64,000 nt of DNA. Source: Carposina sasakii. Lineage: Eukaryota; Arthropoda; Insecta; Lepidoptera; Carposinidae. Location of the stretch: positions 9,982,001-10,046,000 of the forward strand of contig CP053148.1 in the NCBI GenBank assembly GCA_014607495.2, written 5' to 3'. A program made the translations under genes and the position numbers. The notes beneath the pieces were generated by a model. The model searched no databases. It saw nothing but the letters and a program-made list of their open reading frames with translations, and was not told the DNA's origin. Of the stretch, positions 45,601 to 49,789 are shown one piece after another. Position 1 is the stretch's first letter. The number at the start of each line of letters is the position of its first letter.

Positions 45601-47526
45601 ATTTTTATTTATTATTTTAAATTACGATAAATATAGCCGCTATGTCGAATTTTGTATAGAGACGATACGATATCGTACGATAGGATTTTCACGATGCGTG
45701 GTCATGCTAGGGGGGCAGGTTAGGTATAAGTAAATAATACACAATAGTCCAAATCCTGATCAAATTCAAACAAAAAAGTCCATGTAAGATAAGTTCCACA
45801 TTATTTATAGCTAGAAATTGCGTGAACGTAGAGAAGCCAGTGGTAGTAAATAGAAAGAAACTTAAGTACATTATACTGGGTGTAAAAAGACAACGTTGTT
45901 CTTTTAATACATCGAATACTACTTACTTTTAATAGATCGAGTGCGGTTGCGTGTTAGACGTGTAATCGTTTCTTCCTCTCAAAAAAAAAAAAAAAAACAG
46001 CTTAAAGTGCGAATCCAAGAATAATATTTGCATAGGAAGGTTCCCTACAACTTAATTGGAAAAATAGTGCTACACTTGTGATGGATTATTCAGTTATTGT
46101 GCTAAAATTTTAAAAATACAACAAAACAAACCGTTAAAGTGTAGAGCTTGTGACTAACGACTTGGACTTTGTATCCAAATTATAAGCAGCGTTCATCTTA
46201 TTCAAGGCGACAATAACAACTGGTGACAATTTCCGACAATAATCCTAATGCGTGTTTGGCTTAGGTGGCGTAACGGCGCTAAGTCAGTTTAACGCCCAAG
46301 TGACGCCGGTTCAAACCCCACGGGCGAAGTTTTTTTTTCAATATTTATTGGTATTTAAGTAAATCGAGTCTAAAAGTTAATATAATAAACATATAATAAA
46401 TACCTGTGGAGTCGCGACAATTTTATGCTTGACATTTGTGCAATTTCTAACTCAACCATGTCGTGTGAAGAGTCTAATGATCTAGAATTTATTACACTAC
46501 GAAAACAGTGTAGATCAACATCTTTAAGGTCATTTAATGATAATTCGGAATCAACCTTATTTGATAGCACCGAGACGAATTTGCTAGACAATTCTCAAGA
46601 CGGTAGCGAAACATAAACCAATCTCAACAAACAAAAAAAAATAAAAATAAAATTAAGTGCCGATTTAGTCTCGTCAAATTATGAGATTTATAACTTGAAA
46701 TCAGAGAATCAGTGCCTTAAATTAAACAGATATATATAACATATAAAAGATTTGGCTATAATAGTCCTGGTAGCACACCGTTAAAAATAAGATTAGACGC
46801 GATTCGCACACTTCGATCCGTAATTCCCATTTTTTTTAAATTCTAGCCCACTGTGCGCCGCGCCAGCGGGCGTTGCACCGTCCTACCTAGCACAACGGGA
46901 ACCAAACTAAGAAATAGGGTAAGGTAAGGTCACTTTCAATACGCTCACTCACACTTACATCTAGTATCATATTGCTTTAGCAAATTAAGAATACCTAATT
47001 AAGTGTCGATGTCGAGAAATATGTACATATTTTTGTGTTGTATTTGTATCGAGAAATTTGTAAATGTACGAGTACATATATTGTATATATTGCGTAAATT
47101 GTTTTATCGATTGTATTGTGAATTTGTGATAGGTGCCACACGCGCTCTTTTACAATTTTATTGTTATTAGAGATTAGGTACAATCAAACAAATCAAACTA
47201 CAAAACTTTTACCTTTAGGTACCCATAATATGTAAAGACAGGCAAGTAAGCTGCATTAATTAGCTAGCTTCTTAATTTTTCTTCAAATGTGCTGTGTGCC
47301 TATATTATAAGTAGTAAAATTCCCAAGTATTATAATGGTATGTATCATGTAAACTAAATCCAGGTAACAATTACAACACATTTCAATGTGGATTTTTTAC
47401 TAATTTGGAACTACTATTTATTTCTAACCTGGCGTCCTGAGAGTCCTCTTGTTCGAAAACTTGATCATGATCTTCAGGGGACGATAAATTTAGTTCAATA
47501 AAATGTTCCTCCACCAAATTAGCCAT
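6598..47526 (-). CDS. Imp: IGF2 mRNA-binding protein Imp (whole gene, seven coding exons)
   Basis: Imp is a cytoplasmic RNA-binding protein that controls localisation, stability and translation of target mRNAs; in insects it sets temporal identity of neural and germline stem cells. Joining the seven exons listed separately gives 1629 nt, 542 residues plus stop, with every junction in phase and GT/AG borders. Domain order: RRM about 35-110, Gly/Arg linker 115-140, KH1 about 141-210 (GRQG 158-161), KH2 about 221-290 (GKGG 238-241), linker 302-354, KH3 from 355 (GTKG 371-374), KH4 from about 443 (GKGG 461-464), basic tail. This matches insect Imp, which has one RRM where vertebrates have two. 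Alternative first exons and spliced isoforms are usual in this gene and may lie outside. Introns are packed with transposons. Exon 1 is the least certain part. Confidence 0.85.
7905..8050 (-). repeat. Lepidopteran GGACGCCCGCGACTCCG repeat, 3' part
   Basis: The core CGGCTGAACCGATTTTGAT and the TTAAGTGGGACCTGTC block match the fuller copies at 26394 and 62826. Copies lie in both orientations across the window. I cannot classify the family (SINE-like or Helitron-like). It is truncated here and ends next to the foldback that follows. Confidence 0.6.
8056..8680. repeat. Foldback with 145-bp inverted arms
   Basis: Arms 8056-8200 and 8536-8680 are equal in length and nearly identical in inverted orientation. 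The 335-bp spacer carries a different repeat, with GTGTTTGTGACAG and CCAGGAAATATTGATACC, that recurs at 15890-16025 and 24750-24990. No open frame of substance is present. Confidence 0.75.
8684..8985. repeat. Long-TIR MITE, copy 1
   Basis: The ends AGCAC.CGTATGATGAATTTGG and its complement form about 45-bp terminal inverted repeats that include GCGAGATGTCTCAC. A diverged copy lies at 17084-17369. There is no coding content. The family and target-site duplication are not resolved. Confidence 0.7.
9197..9344. repeat. Hairpin repeat with CAGAACTACTGGGAA arms
   Basis: TTGGCAGAACTACTGGGAA at the left is repeated inverted at the right, with further pairing of CCCATTACTTC and GAAGTAATGGG. A related piece occurs at 24690-24735. 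The short minus-strand frame across it follows from the repeat. Confidence 0.55.
9500..9603 (+). mobile_element. RTE-type LINE 3' tail
   Basis: GGGGAGGCCTACGTCCAGCA followed by a TGATGATGATGA run is the typical 3' end of lepidopteran RTE LINEs. Only the last 100 bp is present, as in 5'-truncated insertions. Confidence 0.65.
9633..10027. mobile_element. CAGGGTGTAAAA MITE
   Basis: The element starts CAGGGTGTAAAAAGAC after TA and ends GTCTTTTTACACCTAG before TA, giving 16-bp imperfect inverted repeats and a TA target duplication. This suggests a Tc1/mariner-type MITE. A related copy begins at 49790. Confidence 0.6.
10670..11406. repeat. Large palindrome with roughly 265-bp arms
   Basis: Left arm about 10670-10935 and right arm about 11140-11406 match in inverted orientation with moderate divergence. 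Anchor blocks are GCCTAGTTTATACAAAGAAC, AGGTGTCTACAATCAGCG and TTGGGTTTCA. The spacer is about 200 bp. Small frames inside are not genes. It is a foldback element or a long-TIR MITE. Confidence 0.65.
11600..12812. mobile_element. S-family element, copy 1, interrupted by an RTE fragment
   Basis: The left end TACTAAAAACGAGAGACTA and right end CTCTCGAATTATGGTTTCGA pair with the ends of the uninterrupted copy at 55455-55978. The interior matches that copy up to TTGTTCTCTA and again from ATTATTACTCCAGCAG. The RTE fragment sits between, with an extra inverted piece of the S end beside it. Confidence 0.6.
11868..12423 (+). pseudogene. RTE-clade LINE, truncated C-terminal reverse-transcriptase part
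   Basis: The frame encodes the region after the RT core of RTE LINEs ([34 protein letters not shown]), then breaks in frame at about 12085. The 3' end is the usual CCAACAGTGGACTTCTCAGG and a GATGATGG run. The same segment is found in the minus-strand RTE copy at 43.1-45.1 kb. Reverse transcriptase core and endonuclease are missing. Confidence 0.75.
13636..14022. mobile_element. hAT-type MITE with 8-bp target duplication
   Basis: The ends CAGCGTTGCCAGAT and ATCTGGCAACACTG are inverted repeats. The flanks AGCGGCGA (13628-13635) and AGCGACGA (14023-14030) match at 7 of 8 bases, as expected for hAT. Inside is a diverged direct repeat of about 105 bp beginning AACTCGTGAGCGGGGG. There is no coding capacity. 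Confidence 0.75.
15395..15655 (-). CDS. Imp: Imp coding exon 6: KH4
   Basis: The acceptor is TTTTCAG and the donor CAG|GTGTGT. It encodes residues 423-509, starting [14 protein letters not shown], the tail helix of KH3, then KH4 with the GXXG loop GKGG at 461-464 and a Gln/Pro insertion before the last strand. KH3 and KH4 act as one RNA-binding unit in this family. Exon length is a multiple of three. The open frame continues past the donor into the intron, so the true exon is shorter than the frame. Confidence 0.93.
15656..16577 (-). other. Imp: Imp intron 5
   Basis: Most of the half next to exon 6 is repeat. A lepidopteran repeat copy at about 15692-15850 comes within 37 bp of the exon 6 acceptor, then a second repeat (15890-16025) related to those at 8200 and 24750. 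The remainder is unique AT-rich sequence with no exon seen. Confidence 0.75.
15692..15850 (+). repeat. Lepidopteran repeat copy beside an Imp splice acceptor
   Basis: ATCGAAATCGGTTCAGCCGT and the CATTGTTTTGGGTACTATTG block identify the same family as 26394-26690. The 5' GC-rich part is missing. It sits 37 bp upstream, on the transcript, of the Imp KH4 exon. Confidence 0.65.
16578..16781 (-). CDS. Imp: Imp coding exon 5: KH3
   Basis: The acceptor is GATTTACAG and the donor AAG|GTAAGA. It encodes residues 355-422, with [17 protein letters not shown] and the GXXG loop GTKG at 371-374, then a Gln/Asn-rich loop and [12 protein letters not shown]. This is the third KH domain of Imp. The exon is 68 whole codons, so skipping it would keep the frame. 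Confidence 0.93.
17084..17369. repeat. Long-TIR MITE, copy 2
   Basis: The ends GCGCCCGTAG.ATGAA and GCGCCC on the other strand form long imperfect inverted repeats including GAGATATCTCACATTTA. It is related to 8684-8985. There is no coding content. Confidence 0.65.
17555..18214 (+). repeat. Lepidopteran GTTCCGTA...GGAACCCTACGG repeat with nested MITE
   Basis: The left part has GTTCCGTACCCGAAGGGTA and a CTGTCTGTCTGTCCG run, the right part GGAACCCTACGGGCGTGACT and CTTGGCCGG plus a T run. Both are halves of one common lepidopteran repeat. A truncated CAGGGTGTAACAAAAAG MITE (from 17638 to about 17790) interrupts it. Confidence 0.6.
18866..19024 (-). CDS. Imp: Imp coding exon 4: interdomain linker
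   Basis: The acceptor is TTCTGTAG and the donor CAG|GTAAT. It encodes residues 302-354 between KH2 and KH3, rich in Pro, Met, Gly, Ala and Gln, including GLHPMAMMS and [10 protein letters not shown]. Low-complexity linkers of this kind separate the two KH pairs in insect Imp. The exon is 53 whole codons. Codon use is GC-rich against an AT-rich background, which fits a real exon. Confidence 0.9.
19640..20850. repeat. Diverged tandem array of TTCCCACGGGAAC units
   Basis: At least six diverged units of about 110-180 bp share the core CGAAATTCCCACGGGAACGG followed by GGGAATTCC and GAAAACCG. Core copies lie near 19800, 19965, 20420, 20545, 20670 and 20785. A partial MITE interrupts the array after the second unit. 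Open frames here are by-products. Confidence 0.6.
20888..20992. repeat. Hairpin MITE, AAGGCCGCACTA ends
   Basis: The ends AAGGCCGCACTA.GGCAAAACC and the complement form inverted repeats of about 26 bp around a 50-bp AT-rich centre. It resembles miniature Harbinger elements. The flanks TAA and TTG do not give a clean duplication. Confidence 0.6.
21388..21949. mobile_element. PIF/Harbinger-type MITE with TAA duplication
   Basis: The ends GGCCGCTTGTAGACCTG and CAGGTTTACACGCGGCC are 17-bp inverted repeats with two mismatches, flanked by TAA on both sides (21385-21387, 21950-21952). Three-base TAA or TTA duplications are the mark of PIF/Harbinger elements. No transposase frame is present. Confidence 0.7.
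22116..22749 (-). CDS. Imp: Imp coding exon 3: end of RRM, Gly/Arg linker, KH1 and KH2
   Basis: The acceptor is TTGTTACAG and the donor CAG|GTTTG. It encodes residues 90-301. [13 protein letters not shown] completes the RRM; a Gly/Arg-rich stretch covers about 115-138; KH1 begins TDFPLRLLV with loop GRQG 158-161; KH2 begins GEIFLKILA with loop GKGG 238-241. The phrase DFPLRLLV is highly conserved in vertebrate and insect Imp, which makes the identity firm. The longer open frame past the donor is intron. Confidence 0.95.
22750..23210 (-). other. Imp: Imp intron 2
   Basis: Short intron of 461 bp, AT-rich, with no repeat or extra exon recognised. Confidence 0.75.
23211..23381 (-). CDS. Imp: Imp coding exon 2: RRM
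   Basis: The acceptor is CTTCTCGCAG and the donor CA|GTGAGT. The frame fixed by the exon 3 junction reads [20 protein letters not shown] then [11 protein letters not shown] and [14 protein letters not shown], an RRM with its RNP-like strands. It corresponds to the second RRM of vertebrate IGF2BP. The exon starts with one base of a split codon, which must be completed by two bases from the previous exon; exon 1 at 47429 ends with exactly two. Confidence 0.92.
23700..23850. repeat. Dispersed repeat with CCCAGTGGGGACGACCGGGA
   Basis: The block AGTTCCAATCGTCACCACTA, TTTCCCACTCGT and CCCAGTGGGGACGACCGGGA recurs at 61510-61690. There is no coding content. Confidence 0.5.
24690..24990. repeat. Composite of two dispersed repeats
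   Basis: 24690-24735 matches the hairpin repeat at 9197-9344. From 24750 a copy of the repeat with GTGACAGCCAGG and ATTGATA runs to about 24990; it is the same unit that fills the foldback spacer at 8201-8535. Confidence 0.55.
26394..26690 (+). repeat. Lepidopteran GGACGCCCGCGACTCCG repeat, near-complete copy
   Basis: It begins GTGGACGCCCGCGACTCCGT, continues through GTAGCCTATATGTTAAGTGG and ATCGGTTCAGCCGT, and ends after CTTCCATGTACAGAC. Other copies lie near 7905, 15692, 25125, 61200 and 62826. The 79-aa frame across it is a by-product. Confidence 0.65.
26729..26916. repeat. Foldback MITE, CCCCCTGATTACG family, second copy
   Basis: It starts CCCCCTGATTACGAAAAAGC. The inner arms GCAAAGCGATAGCGAAAATT and their complement are a perfect 25-bp inverted repeat around a 90-bp centre. 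The right end is GGTAATAAGTGGGG. No target duplication was recognised. Confidence 0.65.
27883..27962 (+). pseudogene. Orphan first exon of a THAP-domain protein
   Basis: ATG starts [16 protein letters not shown] and ends GITYH before a GTAAGT donor. The start MP.C...C and the GITYH end match the first exon of THAP zinc-finger proteins, a DNA-binding domain common in P-type transposases and host regulators. No second exon with the FP and C-x-H residues was found just downstream. It lies antisense in Imp intron 1 and is probably transposon-derived. Confidence 0.4.
28936..29020 (+). repeat. hAT-like terminal fragment
   Basis: AGGGCTGCCATCCGTCCGGG followed by TCCCCGGATTTGTCC resembles the end of a known group of insect hAT elements. 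Only this one end is present. Confidence 0.4.
29083..29180 (+). repeat. Dispersed repeat, also present after the LINE
   Basis: GATCGTCACA, AGAGCCTGC.TTTCCAGA and AAAATTTCGCGCTC match 34168-34260. The two copies lie on either side of the LINE. They are diverged and too long to be a target duplication. Confidence 0.5.
29941..31113 (+). CDS. LINE ORF1 protein with PHD-type zinc finger
   Basis: This 390-aa protein is the first ORF of a CR1-like non-LTR retrotransposon and is expected to bind element RNA in the particle. A C4HC3 finger occupies about residues 17-64 (CYAC, C33, C38/C41, YH43, C46, WVCPEC). A possible coiled coil covers about 130-175, a basic stretch RKNRRRQRR about 220-230, and a C-terminal HIHLWNM...FKIGVP domain common in these ORF1 proteins is about 300-375. 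It overlaps ORF2 by 8 nt, so ORF2 translation must depend on reinitiation or similar. The frame is uninterrupted. Confidence 0.85.
   Translation: MPNKQSNDIYRDDGMSCYACQNTFDVGEEFLQCMVKSCEKCYHVLCTNKKFTLEEKACWVCPECCIALQKRGRNCDTPVGTPLTIKNITLRRNNSTGSILAPKKLPTLNMGSSPGESTFTNPNLPILPCHDITTPTAQDMQLMREEMSLLTQQLSVAISTIAQYHVALAECTKNIGVMNERLNKIEANRECKCQVQTDVADAAVYEASGNEDLPKPKATRKNRRRQRRPDAQRETDTVNADNGSPQCLLEPITSQHDDPVKETITVELDRTEKDWTVISSKKSKRLASARGTAGPEVTSLKAVEVRKHIHLWNMLSGADDIRNYLQKLLPDKVCTVSELNAKGDYKSFKIGVPADCYQQCMSADIWPENSRVKAWLFRRSQDNKTQPVHA
31106..34003 (+). CDS. LINE ORF2: endonuclease and reverse transcriptase, CR1/Jockey group
   Basis: This 965-aa protein nicks target DNA and copies the element RNA at the nick. 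The N-terminal 220 residues are an APE-type endonuclease ([20 protein letters not shown], and an altered RDAYHPPL where SDH is usual). The reverse transcriptase spans about 440-760, with [48 protein letters not shown] and catalytic YADD at 678-681. The C-terminus carries VWNPYE. All core residues seen are intact. The 3' end is a poly(A) run at about 34137-34160, consistent with retrotransposition. It lies within a hAT-type element. Confidence 0.92.
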   Translation: MPNSLTTRSIISIVYQNVRGLNTKLSHFRQNFLTLDNDLVAVTESFLKEAVEDAEFMCGGWSVLRRDRATGAVGGGVLLAARPGISLQRRSDLETSGGEDLWASVTTEHGCIYVCVVYIYPSAPESVYMSFFLKVESIIDTLKGSLLIVGDLNLNPVYISHTIMSYYGYFLQVCGMKEMNEVMHAHGGKLDVVLVPDHIAGTNVIEIDGGGLVPKRDAYHPPLELSIPLEMPRLSSEKIPPSNINSRQDWNFHKGDYDLLYRLVSESSWQEILQSQDVDTAVGLFYRDMYRIFDSCVPKKVRLNKPSRRYPAWFSADIICDLKHKATLHRKWKSSGDQAVYREFSELRAVLKKRVSRAYADHIKCIQAKISSDPRSFWQHIDALKTKGGFASRVTFMGKECSGKEAASAFSDFFSSVFLPNPPKLAIEDAEYTNATSANLVHIDAITSQDLKAGMKRLKANASLGPDNVPGYILNGCLHLLKTPILHIFNLALCTAKYPHQWKLTRVTPIPKTSDKSDVELYRPIAILSSLAKLFEIILHRHISASLKPFLSDSQHGFRKKRSVSTNLLTVVNLISKHLDKGMQVDVVYFDFKKAFDRVDNDVLLIKLRDIGFSPKMVTFFTDYLRDRQQFVRHGCYVSAPYHTRSGVTQGSILGPLLFGIMINDLELVLKHSKCLLYADDLKLVYGVEQKADCESLQEDINSVYQWSHRNKLLFNTSKCCVMTFGRKHRPLDGQYTLGVELIKRVTFMRDLGVVFDDRLTFHEHMKKLASSCFRTLGFVIRNCREFGDPRVIKLVYTALVRSKIESSSIVWNPYECTYALLLEKVQKAFLRFLYKKTYGYYPFLYPTKFLQGALGVNSLEVRRNHNLMLTGCHALRGDSDCPLLVEQLVRLFVPDIPKICLRPRRHALLAVPPARTVAHKNSPLLRALTMLNALLASAPECDLFMSAWPSVSRECLRYCEMVNE
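34137..34160 (+). other. LINE 3' poly(A) run
   Basis: ATAAATTAAAAAAAA and a further A run end the LINE. It marks the 3' boundary of the insertion. A target-site duplication could not be picked out. Confidence 0.6.
34168..34260 (+). repeat. Dispersed repeat, copy after the LINE
   Basis: It matches 29083-29180 through GATCGTCACA, TAGAGCCTGC and AAATTTCGCGCTCGCTACGC. There is no coding content. Confidence 0.5.
34735..34840. repeat. Dispersed repeat ending in three CCTAA units
   Basis: TTCTGGCACT, CGCTGCCGC and GCTCGCTTCGCTCGCTCGGC are followed by AGTTCTAACCTAACCTAACC. The same blocks are found inverted at 49613-49700. The CCTAA units equal the insect telomere repeat, but three units are too few to infer telomere origin. 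Confidence 0.45.
35237..35414. mobile_element. 178-bp CAGGGTGTAACA MITE with TA duplication
   Basis: Perfect 27-bp terminal inverted repeats start CAGGGTGTAACAAAAAGGG and the element is flanked by TA on both sides. This suggests a Tc1/mariner-type MITE. A truncated copy lies from 17638. It is inside the hAT-type element. Confidence 0.8.
36405..36482 (-). mobile_element. RTE-type LINE 3' tail
   Basis: CAGGCCGCTGCTGGACGTAG followed by ACCTCCCC is the complement of the usual RTE 3' end. Only the tail is present. Confidence 0.5.
36770..37110. repeat. Inverted pair of the GTCGGGTTTTTGGATTT repeat
   Basis: AATCCAAAAACCCGACTGCT near 36810 and its complement near 37035 form a foldback. The right half continues into TTGTTATGAGTACCTAGCTA, and the same block ends the window at 63915-64000. 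Unclassified lepidopteran repeat. Confidence 0.5.
37222..37618. mobile_element. hAT MITE with perfect 8-bp target duplication
   Basis: The ends CAGGGGTGGGCAAAC and GTTTGCCCATCCCTG are hAT-type inverted repeats. ATATAGAT flanks both sides (37214-37221 and 37619-37626). The interior repeats GCGGGCCGG three times at the left. There is no transposase; 397 bp in all. Confidence 0.85.
38100..38260 (-). repeat. Dispersed repeat, inverted partner of 43017-43115
   Basis: The complement of CCATGTGCAAAGACTATTGG, CAGA.CTA.GTCGTGCGAT and CTAAGGTCA matches 43017-43115 on the plus strand. Unclassified, no coding content. Confidence 0.45.
38410..38888 (-). pseudogene. 5'-truncated LINE, C-terminal end of ORF2
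   Basis: The minus-strand frame contains [15 protein letters not shown] then [14 protein letters not shown], the usual C-terminal segment of Jockey and CR1-group reverse transcriptases, and stops at 38610. Beyond it a short 3' UTR ends in an AATAATAATAAT run (38408-38422 on the plus strand), typical of LINE tails. The polymerase core is missing. Confidence 0.65.
38887..39364. mobile_element. Penelope-like palindrome with a hammerhead-like core
   Basis: Outer arms 38887-39006 and 39245-39364 are 120 bp each, inverted and nearly identical. An inner hairpin pairs 39092-39125 with 39145-39178. Just before it, CTGAGGA (39065-39071), a 4-bp stem GCCA/TGGC with 7-nt loop, and GAAA (39088-39091) fit the hammerhead ribozyme core CUGANGA-stem II-GAAA. 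Such motifs are typical of Penelope-like elements. No reverse transcriptase was found. Confidence 0.5.
40192..40533. repeat. Minisatellite, about 83-bp unit, about four copies
   Basis: Units start near 40230, 40320, 40401 and 40484 with TCCAAAAGTGTGCAAAAGT, then GCTGTGC.CGCTTCTGCTGAC and GGAGCTGTACCCG. A partial unit precedes them. The near multiple-of-three spacing leaves open frames up to 127 aa on the minus strand, but they simply echo the repeat. Confidence 0.7.
42370..42555 (+). CDS. Small basic protein or exon, transposon-associated type
   Basis: This 61-aa frame starts [20 protein letters not shown] and continues with Lys/Arg-rich sequence to [10 protein letters not shown] and a TAG stop. 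Short proteins opening with PLTPAERQ...RERL occur as N-terminal or standalone parts of insect transposon-linked genes; that link is from memory and weak. A good acceptor, TAAGTTTGCAG, ends exactly before the ATG, suggesting a spliced transcript with a 5' UTR exon near 41950-42005. AATAAA-like signals follow at about 42580-42615. It is antisense to Imp within intron 1. No function is claimed. Confidence 0.4.
   Translation: MPLTPAERQKRNRERLREQNPEKFSLQKRKNAEITKSEYPSSAQENIRNLWRERKKNRSLK
43110..45060 (-). pseudogene. RTE-clade LINE, 5'-truncated and frameshifted
   Basis: Reading on the minus strand, frames at 45043-44798, 44886-44647, 44301-44005, 44036-43677 and 43729-43301 are consecutive parts of one RTE reverse transcriptase: [32 protein letters not shown], the active site, [10 protein letters not shown] and [11 protein letters not shown]. 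Several frameshifts separate them. The active site reads [10 protein letters not shown] where FADDIVV is usual, so one catalytic Asp is lost. The endonuclease is missing. The 3' end is the typical CCAACAGTGGACTTCTCAGG with a TGATGATGA run at 43110-43135. Related to the fragment at 11868-12423. Confidence 0.85.
46250..46332 (+). repeat. tRNA-like sequence, probable SINE head
   Basis: TGGCGTAACGG resembles a pol III A box and GGTTCAAACCC a B box, about 45 bp apart, followed by a T run. The T arm does not pair as in a working tRNA. A SINE head or tRNA pseudogene fits best. Confidence 0.35.
46425..46760 (+). pseudogene. Possible LINE ORF1 remnant
   Basis: A 63-aa frame rich in Ser, Asn and acidic residues is followed, past a stop, by [18 protein letters not shown], a short heptad-like stretch. 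Coiled-coil ORF1 remnants of insect LINEs look like this, but there is no firm homology. It could also be chance. Confidence 0.25.
47429..47526 (-). CDS. Imp: Imp coding exon 1 (start codon), proposed
   Basis: The ATG at 47526 is in good context (AAAATGG) and is preceded by an in-frame TGA with no ATG between. It encodes [14 protein letters not shown] followed by an acidic stretch to residue 32, and ends AG|GTTAGA. The two trailing bases join the single leading base of the RRM exon as AGT (Ser), and only then does the whole coding length come out as 543 codons. Acidic, short N-termini before the RRM are usual in insect Imp isoforms. The evidence is phase, start context and composition; a cDNA would decide. 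Confidence 0.65.
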
Positions 47527-47779
47527 TTTCACTACTATAAACAGTAATCACACACCTTTTTGAGTCAGTTAGTAATAAGTATAATATTGAAATTTAATTA
47601 ATAATATCGTAGAAGTCACAACACTTTTTTGGGTTAGCCAGTTATGTTTATGTTATGATCTAATGACACTGTTATATGTAGGCATGCACAACGGTTGCCT
47701 GCGCGCACACGTGGCTGATTATTTAATATTACATAATAAAAGTCTAAATAACAGCCAGAAAGGTACCGATAGATGGCTA

Positions 47780-48110
47780 CTTGTCCGTATGACTGAAACC
47801 CGGGCGACGAACGGAGGCGGTGGAGTCGCTCGGGGTGGTAGGTAGTAACAGGGAAGGGATGGAAGGGTGCGTCTGGCACGTGGGCGCGCCGGGCGTAGGT
47901 AGGTATGTTTCGCGACGGCTATCAAGCAAGATCACTACTACTAACGCCGCCGCCGCGCCGCCACACCGCCGCTAGTTGTACTGGCGGCTGGCTGATGTAT
48001 GCGACTGTCGTGTGCGTGCGTGCGTATCTCGTATTCCTTCTCCATGTGTATTCTCGATGCCTGAAGCTGAACGAAGCTTGGCGGGTGAGCAGGCACCACA
48101 CTTCTGTCTG
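47780..48110 (-). promoter_or_regulatory. Imp: CpG-rich candidate promoter or 5' UTR of Imp
   Basis: This is one of the few CpG-dense stretches in the window (GGGCGCGCCGGGCG, GCCGCCGCCGCGCCGCC, GCGTGCGTGCG). It lies 250-580 bp upstream of the proposed Imp start codon. Short open frames on both strands come from the composition. Promoter function is inference from position. Confidence 0.35.
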
Positions 48111-48165
48111 TTACGTACCTTTTAGAGTAGGGTTGCCGACATTTTTGTCAGAGTATACTATTTAA

Positions 48166-49612
48166 AAATAACTAAAATAAGTATTATAATACGACGTAAA
48201 AAATATACATAGGCCTATTTTAGAAGGAAATAATAAAAATTGAGTACCTACATAGTTTGCTACACAAAGTAGGGGATTTTTTTTTAAAATTTTACATTGC
48301 ATAGTCATAGTCAGGTTTAGTCATTAGTCATAGTTGCATAGTCAGGTTTTTTCTTATTACTTAATAATATGTATGTTGTAGCCTAAGGTATTTGGCTATT
48401 TTTATCTTAATTCGCATAAACCTAATATATCCGAAAATTTGGCTTGCTGGTAGAAACTCCTCGAATAGGGCTTTCCAGGACTAATAAGAAATGTATATGA
48501 GAACTAGCCAAGTCAGACCTATTACAATATATTATCCTAAGTTATAATAAGAAATGATATTTTATGTTGTTACAAATAAATTTCAGGACTGACCATTAAA
48601 CTTGGCACCCATTTAGACCTAACTTCTTTTGTCGTTTAAGTCAACAACCAATAAATATATTATAATGAACTTGGCTCTCATTTCACATTTATGTTTTTGA
48701 TGAAATATAATTACTTTTTGTACATAAGTTGACCATAGTTATGCAGAAAGAGACCAATAATAAAAAACGAGTTCCGAGATAATGACGTTTAAAGTTTCTT
48801 TATTTTTTTAAGTTACTTTGACCTTCCTGAAAATAATTTATATCATTTGGTAGGTATCAACTTCATACAGGATATTAAACAGATTTTATAGAAATTAGTG
48901 ATTTTTCATGTAATGTTTTTAAATCTTGATTTAAAAACAAGTAGTCGTTTTCTGCAGATTATAATATTCTTATAATGCCATAACCAAATGAAAATGACGA
49001 AAACTGTAGTCGACTTTTGCTAAATATATACGATAAATTTAATTTTTATTGAAACGGTTATGGGCCGTGTTCGTTAAAAATTTAGTAATCAATACAAAAC
49101 AAGCTAAAAAAAATTACTGAAAAAGAAAAAAATAATTCTTTATTGGAATTTAACAATCTTACATCGTCTGAATTTAAATAAATTTAATTTAAAGTTTGTA
49201 TGTTTTTGATGATTAACGTTAACGCGAATAAGTCTTATGCTACGGCCACATTAACGGGAAACGTCAATGCTCATCATCGCGATATATGTATAATGGAGTA
49301 GCCACACCTGAGCAGTCAACGTCAAGCGTGAATTTCAAGCAAGATCGACGTTGACGCTGCTACATTGTATTTGATGGGTTCGTTTTAGTAGGCCTTAAAT
49401 AATGAGCTTAGTAGTCGATTCGCATGAAATTTGTACAATTCCTAGGGATTGTATATGTAGAATATGTTCCACCGACAATGTGTAAAATAAATTGATCTTA
49501 GTCTATTATATTTATCAGCGTGTAATCCGTCATTGCATGCAAGCCGAAAGAAATGTGGGTTGTGAAGAGAAATAATGAAATTTCTATCACTTTGTCTGCT
49601 TAATTAATTACG
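48166..49612. other. Intergenic, nothing recognised
   Basis: AT-rich sequence with no gene, no clear repeat with a second copy in the window and no RNA gene seen on either strand. Confidence 0.5.
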
Positions 49613-49789
49613 TTAGGTTAGAACTGTCAAAATACCAACGCAGATGCCGAGCGAGCGAAACGAGTGTGTTGCGGCAGCGATCGGCAAAGTGCTAGAAAGA
49701 ATTTTTGTTAAACAATATTTTATGGATTTCCTAAATAGCTTCGGAAGCTCGTCTTTGACATATATTACCGGCTTCGAATTCGATGTATA

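Larger units (their letters stand above)
23382..47428 (-). other. Imp: Imp intron 1 (24 kb), transposon-filled
   Basis: No other host exon was recognised between the RRM exon and the proposed first exon. It holds repeat copies, a foldback MITE, an orphan THAP exon, a 6.8-kb hAT-type element with a nested LINE, a hAT MITE, a LINE 3' end, a Penelope-like palindrome, a minisatellite, an RTE relic and a tRNA-like sequence. The span depends on exon 1 being right. Confidence 0.6.

Noticed and set aside
46250..46332. Functional tRNA gene
   Set aside because: A- and B-box-like motifs are present but the T arm and acceptor stem do not pair.
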